Assembly: GCF_036417845.1 (NCBI RefSeq)
Contig: NC_089980.1
Span: 40,670,501 to 40,734,500 of the forward strand
DNA length: 64,000 bases
Source of the DNA: Apteryx mantelli
Taxonomy: Eukaryota; Chordata; Aves; Apterygiformes; Apterygidae
Direction: 5' to 3'
Under the pieces are notes generated by a model. The model was not told the DNA's origin. It saw nothing but the letters and a program-made list of their open reading frames with translations, and ran no database searches. The first letter of the stretch is position 1. The number at the start of each line of letters is the position of its first letter. Both the position numbers and the translations under genes were made by a program. Positions 15,101 through 28,900 of this stretch are shown one piece after another.

Positions 15101-18100
15101 GAAGTCAGTGCTTAGATGCAAAAAAGCTCAAGAGCCTGTTGCTCGAACCTCAGAGATGTTTAGGTCCTGAAGACAGTACAGCTCTATTAACAGCTACTAG
15201 GACTAAAATAGTCAAATCTGACAGAAGACAGAGCCAAGTCACAGACAGCCCAAATTATATAAAATACGTGGACTCAATTTTATTGCTAAGACTGATTTTA
15301 ATACTGATGTTTCTCTGATATTCACAATCAATAAATTCAGATTAGCTGATCATCTTTTGAATCAAAAAAAAAATCTGACGCAGTAAGATGATTTAACTAA
15401 ACTTTGTCAAAAGTTCTTGTTTTCAAAATTTCATCTTTATAAAATAAAGAGTCTGTGTCAATGAACTTCAGTAATGATAAATTTCTAGCAGTGGGAAAGT
15501 TCACATTCCCAAAAACTTCAGAATAAGGCAGCAATATCTGAAAACTTGGAAATTCTGTAAAGAGTAAATAAATAAAATCTCAAAGTGATAAGGAAATCCT
15601 TTTACCTGAGATGGACACCAGACCTGAAGCATTTTTGTGAAATCATAAGGCTTCTTCTGTCCAACTGGCTCCAACTGGAAAAGGACAAAGCACAAGAATT
15701 TTACACATACTATGAGGGCGAAGGAAGGGAGAGCAGCAATAATTCAAAGGCTTTAGTGCCTGGAGTTTTCCATCAGGTTCATATACACTAAAAACTTGTT
15801 TTGTTTATGATGAATATTAATCTATGCATTACTGCCACATGTATATCTACAAAACAAGGAAGTGAAAACAAGGCTGCTCACATGATCTGACCGTCACTCC
15901 ATCATTAAAGCTGCCATCCACACTAACACATCCACTCTCTGGCAACGCTGGCCCTGTAAAGGTTCTTCCCACCAGGCACTGATTTTATATCACATAATTT
16001 TTCTACTTGCAAACAAGTTATTATTTATCAGCTCAACCATGGTAACTACGGACATCCTCTAGAGGAACATCATAGCTTAAACCATCTCCATGATTAGTTT
16101 TCATGCTCTTATGGTATGTAGTTTAAACTCCGCTGAGATTAACAGGTCAGTTTTACTTCCCTGATGGGTTGGGTACGAGCAAGCAGAAGAATTCGTCTGA
16201 CAGGTAACAACTCTTTGCAGTAGTCTCTCTGTTATCCCAGACCTCATCTGTCACATATTTTTTGTCTACCCCTAGTTTGTGAAAGCCACGCTCACTAGCA
16301 CTTGAGAAAGGCATGGTTAGAAGTCCTTTCTTCATCTTTCTGCAATGTGTGGTTCTAATATAAAAACATACAAGAAATTTATGGACTTTTGTGGAGGAGA
16401 AAAAGCAGCTTTTAGCAAATTGAAACTCTGAAGAAAAACAATTTTATTGAAGCTCCTCAGAAAATTCAGGTTTGACTCAGATTATACTTTGAAGGTTTGG
16501 ATAAGTCCACACTGCTTTACCTGAAAAGTCGAAAGCACAAAATCCCCAACATAAATGGAAAACCAAAAATCTTCTATTTCGTGACACATTCATGCTGCAT
16601 CAACTCTTTCCTTCTGTCTTGTGAGCACTATATTTTTGTACTCCCTGTGCTGCAAATTTATTTTGCAATAAAGTCAGAAATATGGAATATAACACCATAA
16701 ATGTCTCACACAAAAATATGGAATATAACACCTTAAAGGTCACACACCAATTCTGTGATGATTGTAGCTTCCTTACTAAAAGCTTGCTAATTTATCCCAC
16801 TTTCAGAGCTGTTTCTTTATCTACCTTTTTATATGTGTTAGACAGTAACAGAAGTGCACTCCAACTCTGTGTAGAGGATTGATAATACTCATATTTGTTG
16901 GCCTTTGTTTCTCTTCCCACAAGAGGGCAAGGGGATTGTTATTAATGAAAAATTATGAAATGACTCAAAACTCAATACTGACAACACAAAGTGGTAAATA
17001 CTATGAAGAATCTTTTCATCTGTTCATGCACCTTGCTGGGTGCTAGTTAAATTGCAATCACACTCAAAAGAGTTGGGCACCATTTTAGATTTCTCAGTGA
17101 ATCTCTGCTCAATGTGCACCAGCAGCAGCTGCTGCTAGAAAAACAGACTACATAAGAAACATGATTGAAGGCACTGCAAAATATGGCAATAACAAGCTTG
17201 ACGTCACTGATACATTCTGGGCAGGAATGTTATATTCTATTTTGGTTGTTCCATCAAAGACAATAATGGAAAAATTCAGAGAGAAGTAGAGAAGAGATTT
17301 ACAGAATTAGATATTCTTTAAAAGAGGCATTTGAAGAAACTGAGACTGCTTTTTTTGAAAGATAGGAATAAAAGGAATGCCACTGAGATCTGCAAAATAA
17401 AGCCCTAAAGAAAAGATACAGTGGGAGCTGGTACTTCTTCCCTGTCCTCATAAGACAAAACAAAGTAGCTATTTAATGACACTCTTAAAAGGAAATATTC
17501 TTCTTCCAGCACAGAGTTAACCCACAGAACATGGGACCACAGTGGTTTCTCTTGGCAGGGAATGAATATCAAACAAGTATTACACACTTATCTGCTGCTG
17601 GGAGCTGGGTGAGGAGAATGAATTTCTCCAGTAGGCAATTCTTTCCCTGTCACTTGATGGCACTGTTTCCTCGGGGCATGGGGGGACTCACAGCTCCCAT
17701 GCAGCTCGTTTCTCATGTGGCAAAGGTGCAAGATCCTGGTCATAGGAAATCAGGCACTGACTCTGTATTGCAGCCTGCCAAAATTTAGCCCTACTTCTAA
17801 CACACCTGCCTTATAGACAGGTTCGCATGCTGGCACGATACTCTAATGCAATGGTTTCCAAGGCAGTGTAAACCACTGAACGCAGAAGAGATGCATGCAC
17901 AGCCTCCGGAGGGTGCTGCTCCCATTCAGGTTCTTGCCTGGTTTCAGTTTGTTTTTTTCCTGTTCTGTAGGATGGGTTTTTTGTGGTCTTTTCTCTTACA
18001 CAAAAGGAACACAGGAGAAAAAGCAGCTTTGTCTAAAGTCTTTACACACATGAAAGGAGCTTTGCCTCTAGATATATTTCCAGAGATAAAATTGTAAGCA

Positions 18101-21100
18101 TTTGCCAAAATTAATCAGTCAGACTCTCTGTGGTAAACATCAAAGTTATCTAAATAAATAAACAGCCTCTCTCAGCTTTTCCCAGCTACTCAATGGCTTT
18201 TAGCAGACTCTTCTCTGATGTCTGTAGTGCAAGAACCACATTGCCCCTAATTTACTAAGAATGCTTCAGTATCCACCTATGTCTAAGACAAAACTTTAGC
18301 ACCTGCCAGCTCAGCTTCTTTCCACGCAGAGCGAATTTCAGTTCTACTTGCCAACTGCCACTAGATTTCCCAGGTTTTACCCTTTGGTCAGTCAGCAGGT
18401 TATCATTCCACAAGGGAGGCTGGTGCCAAGACTCAAAGCGAGTGTGGCCAACATAAAGACAGCCTGGCAGCCAGCGGGAGGAGGCAAATACTTTGGATGC
18501 AGTTTTTGTGTACCTCCTCATACTGCTATGTTTGCTGCCTGACTTGATCTGCCACGATCTTGATCTCATATCAGTTCCCAGTGATGCTTTTTTTTTTTTT
18601 TTTTTTTCCTGGGGAGCGTAAATAGTTAGCTGCTACTCTTAGCAGAGCTACAGCGTCTCTTATCAGGTAAGTGAATCTGCCAGCACTTTTTAAACTGAAA
18701 GCGTCTTTCATATCATCTGCTCTTGCGCAACGGCTGAATACGATCACAGGTAGGTAGGTAATAAACCTCGCCAGGGAGGTGCCTTTCTGACAATCTCCAG
18801 TTTTCCTAGGAAAATTCCACTAAAGAAAGAAGGCAGGAAAACAGTAGTGGAAAAGAATTGTCAAGGGAACTCTACCATTCCTGCAGCCTCTTTTCAAACC
18901 AGAAGCTACATGCGGTTTTGCCACATCTTGCTCTTCCCCCAGATCTCCTGACTGTCCCCTCTCTAAAGGTGCCACCGGACAGTTAGGTAAAACACTGAAA
19001 TAAAGCAAAGTTGGTGTTTGTCTCCCCTTATGACAATTTTCTGGTTCTGGTGAATCCCTAGTGTGCTCAGTTGCTGAGACAGTGTAACTGGCCCCCAACA
19101 CTCCTTGAAAGTAACACTTCATTTGGCTTATAGTATTTTGCCACTCGCTTCCACAAAATGCTCCCAGGTGTTAAAGTGACAACAACAGAGTAACACGCCA
19201 AAGAATGGGACACTGAAGGACACAGCCCAGAGGATTAAATAACATCAGGGCAGAAAAGGGGAAAACATGCAGAAAAAATGGTGAAGCAGAGTGAAGAAGG
19301 AAGGCTCTTCCAACAGCAGAAACTGCAAAGAAAAAATATCATCTGAATGGACAGGAGGAGTTTCTTGCAAGAAGTGTAAGAATTTGAGAGGAGGAAGAAA
19401 AATCAGTGTCAGGTTAACTGAATGTGCCTGCATGAGTTGTTAAACTCCAGGAATCAAACCCCAGCCCTCTTCCCTTCTTTAGAGCCAGGATTTTGAGGAA
19501 GCAATATAACAGTTTCAGAATGGGGATGATACTATCATAATTCCTTGTAAAGAATGTGAGGTGCCTAGCACTGTCATTCTGCATAAACTGATACCTGAAA
19601 AGCTGGGCATTAAGAGGTCACGGAGAACTATAGGCTGGACTTGAAAAAAATGAAAGTAAAGCCCATTAGAAGCACATGAACTCTCCTAATTGCAGAGACT
19701 GGTAAAAGAGAAGGACAATACTCAAAGCTGGAGGACAGGTTCTGGTTGATAAGCCCTGAAAAACATAGTAGTTCAGGCTGATCTATTGACATAGGTAAAT
19801 GAAACTCAAATTCTGATAAATCTGGTTCAGTTGACCCCAAATATTTCCTGCTGGAAAAGCACAAAGTGGGATAGCAAACTGGCAGCACTGTGGTCCCTTT
19901 CCTGTAAGAAGTACTGATTTTCTGCACTATCTGAAAAAAATATTCAGCATTTCATTTCAAAAATTTGCTGATGAAAATATAGTGGTAAGCAGATGTAAGG
20001 AGCCATTTTTCACATCAGTTTGGATGTTCATACTTCATGTGACTTGCTTCTGACTAGGTTTAAGATTTATAACAGTTAGTATCTGGGGAGGATATGCCAT
20101 CTCTTTGAATCGTTTCACAGATCATATTTAAGTGATGGTAATAACTGTGTGATCTAGGTAAATATCACCACCACTGATGGGGACACTAAGACATGGGCAG
20201 TTCAAGTAACTCACCCAGTTTCTTACAGAGAACTTAGAGACACAGAGAGACTATGTTTAATCCAGAATTCAGGAACTTGACTTTCAATCTCAGGCTTGCT
20301 CATTTGACTAGAGAAGCTAGTTGCCTGGTGAAAGTAAGGCAAAGCAGTGATAAAGGAGCCAACATGTATCTTATCATGGCATCTGTTTTACGATACAGTA
20401 CAATACTGAGATGGGAACTTTGGCATTATTATGAGGAACGTTACGGGTAACAGTGAAGAACAAGATAACTAGATGCAGCACTTTCGTTCCAAGGTTATAG
20501 TTTCAGAGGATCAATTTTTAACTCTTCAGCTGCTACTACCTAACTAAAGTGGCAGGTGTAGAGAGAGAGGTAACACCTTTTATTGGACGATTTTTCCAGC
20601 TATATCATCTGGTTTAATAAGACACAGTCTCTCACTACAAATCCTACTTCTCTTGTCTTTAAATGATCAAGGGTACAAGAACTACCAGAATTAGCATAAG
20701 AGGCAACAGGAACCTGTCAATCTGTATGGATTTATTTTAAAATTTTGTTTGTTAACAGGCTGTTGCAATATATACTTTTTCCTTCATGTATCTGACAATC
20801 TGCACAGACACAGGAACAGTAGGTGCTCTCATAAAAGAAAAGCTTAATAATATCTGGCCTTTAAAGCAAGAAAAAGTCTTTTATCTTTAATCTAACTTCA
20901 TTTGCCATTGTGGATTATTTTTAATTAAAATAAGATTATATATGCTTTTTTTTCTTAAATAACCATGTATTATAAGAGGGTTATTAGGAAAAAAAAAATG
21001 GAGAATCTTGAAAATGTCTAAACCAAAAGGAATAATAAAAATCAACATCTTATCTAAAAACCACTGATATCAGAGCACATCCAACCATGATATGCACTAA

Positions 21101-24100
21101 ACAGTAACATCCTAATTTGTTTTGGCAAGTACAAAATCCAGGCGCCTGGCTTTTTTCTCTCAAACACACTGGAAAGCAACTCCAACTCCTTCAGTTGCCA
21201 CCACCATCAATGCTGATACGCAAACCCCTCCAGCTGTCTGTGCACCCACAGGGTCAAAACACAAATGCTATGTGTCTGCAGCTCAAGCCTGCATAAGGAA
21301 ACAGCTTCTTACAAAATTGGTCATCGTGGTAAGACCAGAGGGGGTAGGAGAGTCCATGTTTCCTTCAGACACCCCCTCCCTCCTCTTATAAGCCACCATT
21401 TGTTGGCTTTCCTTAGCTGGGTAAAATATCCAGCCCTTGAGGCTGTACAGGGGGCTCCTCAAGGCTGTTTATCCTTCTCTTACTATGATAAACAGCAGCA
21501 GAAGGATGAGAGTTAATGAGGAAACCAAGGTTATGAAACTCATTAGTAAAGGGGAGGTAGATACAGCACGCAGGAGAGCAAAGACAATAATCATCATAAT
21601 CTCAGGTTAGGATGAGCCTCAGCTGTCACTGTCCCACTCTGCCACAAGTGTGGGACTAGCAAAAGAAGGGACTGTCACAGTTCATTATTCCCTGAGACTT
21701 CCTGAAGGTCTACTTTGGAAATCTTTCTAAAAAGCTTGCAGTAGTAACAGCTACAGAACAGAAGAGAGAGATCTCTTGGGACTGCCTGACATTCAGCATT
21801 ACTAGACAGCAATATCTCTGCACATCTGAAGGCAGCAGTTATGGGACGGCTTTGCTCCCATATTCTTTCTTCCCCTCCTTGCTACTCAAAGCCTGGCTAG
21901 CGTGGAGATGCTATTAGGTATCCATACTAAGGCCAGTAAGCAACAGTGTGTGGTACTGCTCACCATGTTGTTCCAGAGACCCACAGCCATGAAAATGTAA
22001 TCTTCTTCCAGAATTTCCACTTGTGTCTTTGACATGGTTCTGAAACCATCCCTTTCCTGAAAGAGAAAGCACTTTAGAGCATGATAAAAGGCCTTATTTT
22101 ATAAAACAGTATTAATATCTACAAGGATCACAGTCTCTGGTACTCTCAGTAACTCATTTGTTGCTGACCTTAGTTACTGCTGATATGTCAAGACAGAACA
22201 AATACTGTTCTTATAAGCAACTGCTGCACCTACCACTGTAAGGCAGCAGTGAAGGGACAGCACATCCACGAGACAGTAGGAAGAGCAGAGCAACAACAAA
22301 ACAGTCACAACAGTGACATTCAGGAGATCAGGGAAACATGCGGATTGTGATCAAATGAACAATTTGGAATAAACAACTCTTTCTGTAGCTGACACAGGCA
22401 TTAAAAAGTGAGAGCATGACAAATTTGTCTAAGGGTTTTCTTTGTTTTAATGAAATGACTGAAGAGTTCAGTATATTGCACATAGTGGCCTTCAGATGTA
22501 TCAAAAAAAAAAAAAACATCAGAGGAAGTAAAGACTGAAGCTGTGATATAAGATAACATTTAAAGCAATAATAAATAATAATAAATAATAAATCCACTAA
22601 GAACATTGTCACAAGAGCTAAGTCTGCTATATGTTTACAGACAAGTCATTCATGAAACAAGCCCAGCATAAGAAGACACTGCAGCAAAGAAAGATTTTGC
22701 AATATAGCAAATCCCAGCCTTCATGGAAAACAAATTTCCTTTTCCCAGTCCATTTTGGGCTGATTCTGTGGTGTGGGGAGCAATTCAGGGAGCTGTTATG
22801 AGGCCCAGGAACTGGACTGTGACCCACCACCCACTCATTTTACTATAATCACCAAAGGTTAGATGTTAATAGATTTTGATCCCTTGCTCTGAGTGAACCA
22901 TTGTTCAGAAAGTCATATTTTCACTTTCCATTGCTGGGTCTCAGACAACCTTGACCTTTGAACTTTCCTTTAAAATCACCTGTGGCAAAATGCTATCTGG
23001 CATCCCAGACAACCCTATCAATAGAAATTCCACACTGGCTATACCAGATATAAAGTCTGAACAAAATACATTCCCAGGAACCCAGACTGCATTAGTCTTA
23101 AAGTGTTTTCAGGGAGGTAACTCTACTCTTCAGCATGTTTTACAAAAATCTTTATCATTTTTTTCCTTCACATTTTTAAGTATTTCTTGTTACTCCTTTT
23201 TGGCTTTGTTTCCACTAATTACAGTCAAGTCCTCTGAATTCTGACTATAAACACACGAGTGTAATCAGGAATGAATGAGCCAACAACTACAAGTATATGG
23301 AAAAGCTAGCAGACCTGACAGTTTCCAGACACTTGTGACCTAATCTACAGAGATGCCATGAGTTCAGCTCTCCAGGAACATAACATTCAAAAACTAAGAG
23401 TCTCTGACTGACACTGTTTGAAGTGAGCTCCATTCTCAGGACCTCTGTTTCTGATCCTGAGGTGTGTTCTGCATGCCTGACTACCCTTGTCCTCTGGCAT
23501 TATACACAGCCTAGACGGGAAAGAGCCAGCTGAACACTGCACTCAGTGTCGCTAAATACAATCCAGAAAAAAATGGAACGACAGGATTTTGCTCACCAGT
23601 CTAAGCAGCAGATTTATTTCTTGGAGAGAAGGCTGAAGAATAACAGTGAAGTCATCCCTTTGATCATACCTCTCAGACTCCAGAAGTTTTTCCCAAGCAT
23701 CCTGAATAGATAAACATTTAATCAGATGGGTATTACTAAGTAGACTGTGTAATATATATGCAATTCATCAAGGCTTAAACTCGACTAAGATTATCCCCAT
23801 CCCTAATAAACCACAATAATCAAATCCTGTAATGCAAAACAAAGACAGTAATTTAATGAAATCTTCTTATACAACAATTGGAAACCTGCTTGTGGCTATG
23901 AGAAAGCTACATTGAATTATCATCATTTTCTTTGGAAGAACAGCAAATTTAGCAAGGCAATGAAATCTCAGGCTTACTGCCTCCCTGTCATTTTTAATGG
24001 AATTCCAGCCCAATCGTCCTTGCTTTATGGAAAATTTCCTTCTTCTAAAACAAGTGGCATCAACAGTCAGGTTACTGAACTAGATGGATCACTCCTCTGT

Positions 24101-25908
24101 TGGGATATAACAAATCATAGGTGGCTAAGAGCTATGTAATCATTAGTAATTACAAAAGATACTGAGATTACTCAGGTATACAGAGAACTTCTCTCCAATG
24201 TTTCCAATGCCAGAAAAGGGGTCTGGATTGCTGAGGACATGTGGTAAAATGGCTGTCATAGCTGAAGAATAACTCCTCGCTTCGGCCTAACCTTGAACAT
24301 GAACAGACACACACCTCTAGCAATATGAGAGCCAAGCAACACCAAATACACCATACCTGATAGGACCATCTCAATATGTTATCATCTACAGCAGAGTGTT
24401 CACCAACACAATTGCATTGATTCCTGCCTGGATTGCTGCAGAAAAGAATAAAAAATACAACATTATGAACTTTTGATAAAAAAGACCTGCAGCATGTACT
24501 CTCATAAGCCACTGACAAGCACACACTGAAGACTAAATTGTTGCATATATTGACAAAGATACATGCAGACCCCAAATTTTCAGTATAATCGCTGAATGAT
24601 ATTTATTTCCACGTCCAGTGTTTTGGGCAGCTTCTTGGCCTGAATGCCTATTCAGCTGATAAATGTGCCAGACTTGCATTAGCTCAGGGTCTCACAAGCT
24701 AGCAGCATGCTCAGGATTAAAATAGCTGCTGCACTAGTTTTCAAACACTTCCTTCTGTAGTCACACTGGAAAGTTGAATACTCTCGAGATACTTTCCACA
24801 GGAACTTTTGCCTCAGTATTTGGCAACAGCCCTTCATCTAGAAGTGCGGATAGAAGCTCCGAGTTGCAAAAGCTTATATCTGCCAAAGGGTGGCCAGGCA
24901 TTATCTAACAGCTAGTCAGTCTCAGCCAAATTCCTGACCTGCAAGTGCATACTGCATATTCCAGCAGCTGATGGGAGAGGATTTGAGTTTTCCTAAGGCT
25001 GTAGACAGGAACAATATCAAGTACATTTGAGATTAGTCTGGTTTCAAAAAAGCTACGTTTAGCCAGAAATGCATGGATGGACTGGAATCTGAGAAAATTT
25101 CAGTGAGGTTTGCAGGTATAAGTGTTAAGTAGCTGTCAGGATCAGACACTCTCTCCTTTTTACAGAACTCTAGCTAAACCTGTAAAATGGGAGCTTTTTG
25201 TTAATGTGCTTTTATTATTGCTGGCCGAGATGAACCTATAAGTGTATCAAACAGTGTGAAGCGCAAGACGTGCAAACTGGTGGAACAGTTCAACCACATA
25301 AACACGGCTACAAGAGCACGATAATGAGATAATGAAATAGATAATGAGAAAGAGGATCACCTTAAATTGAAAAGGAAATGTAAGAATTCCTCAGGAAAAA
25401 ACAAACAAATGATTTTTTTTGAAAGGCCTTCAATATATGGCAAGGCCCATATTCCTAAATCCTTCCTTTCCACCTCTCATCTACCTGCCTCACATCCTTT
25501 CCTTCAGTGCCTGTGCAGGAGTAATAAGCTTGCTAGAATGCTCCATGCAATCACTTTTAGATGAGGAAAGCTTATACTTGCTATTAAGCACATGGTTAAG
25601 CAGCAGCCAGACTCCTCCCTTGACTGATGAAATGTCTTTGGAGCTGTATATATACAAAACATGAGAAGCACTTCAGGATGACTATATTAGTATGTATGGT
25701 GTCTTGTGCTATAGGCACAAGAAAAATAATTACTGTGGAGTAAGATGGAGTGTAATCTCGTAGGCTGTAAACTACTCCATCACAACTGTCCATGTGCACA
25801 CTCCTACTCTATGCTAAATTGGGACATAAGCTACTCACACCACTGAGGGAGGGAGATGGTTGAAAAAAATATATGTATATATACACACACTCACACATAT
25901 ACATACAT

Positions 25909-25945
<37 letters not shown>

Positions 25946-28900
25946 CACATGCAGTTACCGTAGAAGAATTGACAAGTCACAAGTTTCCCATCCTGCCATA
26001 CTCTAAGACCAAACAGCAGCTCTCTCAGACTCATAGCCTAATAAAATGTTTTGTTAGGTATTTCTTTTGTGAACCTTGATACCTAGAAACTTAAACTTTT
26101 AAAGACACCTAAGATTTTTTGACTTGAGAATTGCTACTAATAAGGAAGGGCAGGAGTAGCACTAATTAAAAGGGTGGGTGTGGACTGTACGGTCTTATGA
26201 CCATAACCACAGTGTGCAGTACTGAAACACATTATACAAGCTGGCAGAGTTAAAAGCACCTACTCTTCCCAGTAAATCCATGCCTGCTGAGAGAGTGTAT
26301 CAGAAAAACATGGAGATCTAAAACTTTTACATGCTTTTGTATTAAGGGCAGAAAAACTGCTCAGAAGACCCTACTTCATAGTGATAATGTCAATAAGTAG
26401 CTAACTAGGTATCTGAATACTAGTAGGAGATTGTGAGGGTCAAGCAGTTTAAAAGGACCTCTGTTACCTGGCATTATGACGACCTTGGCGTATACGAGAG
26501 GAAGTTGCGAACTCAGTGGAATCCACCAGATTTACAAAGGCTTTGGGAACCTGCAGTGATAAAGTAAAAAAATAATCCCAATGTATTTTCAATTAGAGAT
26601 CAGAGCATAGTGATAATGGTAAGTGAGGATGCCTGCCATGTGTGTGTCATCTCTGACCTGGTATTCTGCCTTCATTGAATCAAGGATTTCAGTCTTTCCC
26701 AATTCACGCCCGAACCCTACTCCCATACATTCCATCTACAATAATATTAGTGATCATCCATGAAGTATTTGTGACCATGACTTCTTGACTGAGAACCAGC
26801 AATTCACTTTACATTACTCAAGGGGCCACCAGCTGAAAGCTTTCAATTACAGCTAAATTGAACTCAAATGAACTAGGAACTACCCTTTATGTGGTAATGT
26901 ACCAATGCAAAAGCCTGAAGATGCAAGATCCTTTATAATAGCCCAGCACTTCATTCTCATATACCCTGCCTCACCTCCCCCCAAAGCAGAAAGCAGCTTT
27001 CCATTTACATAATGATATTTCACTTTTACAAGTGCACATATACAAATTCTAAAAAACATAGTGGAGAGAATCTGAAGAGAACGTATGGGTGGAATTTCAC
27101 CCATAGACAACATTTGCAGAAGTCAGTCTGAGAAAAATGAGCGGATGTGGTTTGATGCAATCAAAATGTGGCATGTTTAGAACACCCTTTAGGCCTTCAC
27201 TCCAGCAAAACAAAATTCTTAGAGGATGCTATTGAAATACTTTAGATAAACAGCTAACAGCCTGCTTTAGTAGTGATATATCCTCATCTATTCTACTATT
27301 TACAAGAGCACTAAGACTCAGAGCATTTCCCAGAAACCATCCTAGAGAAGCTGATGAGTCCTAGCTCAGCCAGCTAGATAACCTTACAAAATGCTGAGAT
27401 CTTAAAATGAGCACTGAATAGGAGGGAAGACCCATTATACATATTTTTAACAGGTGAATGCCCTAGTATGTACAAGTCATCACTAGATAATTAGCTGCCT
27501 GTACACTGCCAAGGTAGCTCCATGTATCCAATAAATAGATATTAGTTGTTTTCACAGATCACCCTGTTCAACAGGAATGACTTTCAGGCCTTGGTAGATG
27601 TACTCCATTATTAATGCAAATCACTTAAGTCCTAAACACAAAGATCAAGTGGTACATCAGCGTGTGCTACAAAGATAAGCAGTTACTTGTCCATCCATTC
27701 TGTTTGCATGCATCAGCTTTTAAAAACATGAAGAAAACACTTATTGACAACAAATAGAATCAGTGGATTGGAGTCGATGAGACTGGTGTTCTAAGTCACT
27801 TGAACTTTGCTGCAAGCTGTAGCCTTGCAAGGGAGACAAGATAACCAGCAAAGGATTTAGGTATTCAAGGTTGATGAATAAGTCTTACTTCTTGATATAA
27901 AAAGTCCAAGACTTCTTTAAGTTTTTTCAGGTTGTCCAATATGCAGTTCTTCTGTAAATGAGATGAGAAATACTATCAAAACTAGTAGGGAAAAAAATTA
28001 TCAATTTGTCAAAAGTGACAAACCTTGTATGTTGAGCTGTGTACTGAAATGTTACTAATGACCATCACATTCTGGATTCAGCCTTGGACAGCACCAAGGA
28101 CAACCATGGAACTGGTCGTGCAGTTTGACTGTGTATCATGAGGCAACTTTAACATATAAAAGAAGACAAGGATAGGGGAGAAAAGTATCCATAGACCTGA
28201 AGGTGGAAGAGAGCTAGTCTTCTGCTGTGGCATCACAGACTTGGGATTCCAAATTAAGTACAATTGCTTATAAACACAAAACACATTTTTTGCCAGGGGG
28301 TTACATCACTGCATAGAGTAGTCCCAACATCCTGGAAACATCTAGTGCTTTGGTTCATTATGGCAAAGAGCAGAGCTTAGAAAAGTGTATTAACCATCTG
28401 CCCTGATTGCTAAATCACTCTACAGAAATCTTACCGGTTGTGTGGAGGCACAGGAAGAACATGGGTTTTCAGCACTAAAGAAAACGGTGATCAACTTCCA
28501 GTCATTTTGGAAGTTCATCATCTGGAGGAAAATAAAATAAGTATGATGGTAAGAGCCCTATTTGACATTTTCTCACTCTTTTTCCACCCAAGATTTGCTA
28601 TAGGTTTACATCAGCAAGACTAAACAGTAGTCCATGGCCCAGCCCTGGCCACCCTCATCACCTTCACCTGACTCAGCAGCTTTTCCTTAGAGGAGACAGC
28701 AAAAGGATGTTTAGGCAGCAAATGCTACCAACGTACACCAATAAAAATCTCAGGATAAAACCAGAAATTGCTACTGCCATTGGAGAGTCCATTGGAGAAG
28801 ATGAGCACGCACACTTAGCACAAAGCCTGATGCTGCTTCTTCCCATCACTGTTGCAGTCTGCTGAGAGGGTTAATGTTCCTGAACTGCTGCAATTGGGTC

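Larger units (their letters stand above)
15675..21963. other. PLB1 intron 14, the longest traced
   Basis: 6.3 kb between exons 14 and 15. It contains a short tandem duplication (16,680), a poly-T run (18,588) and a MIR (20,165). I searched both strands for a further PLB1 exon and found none; phases across the intron need none. Confidence 0.7.
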
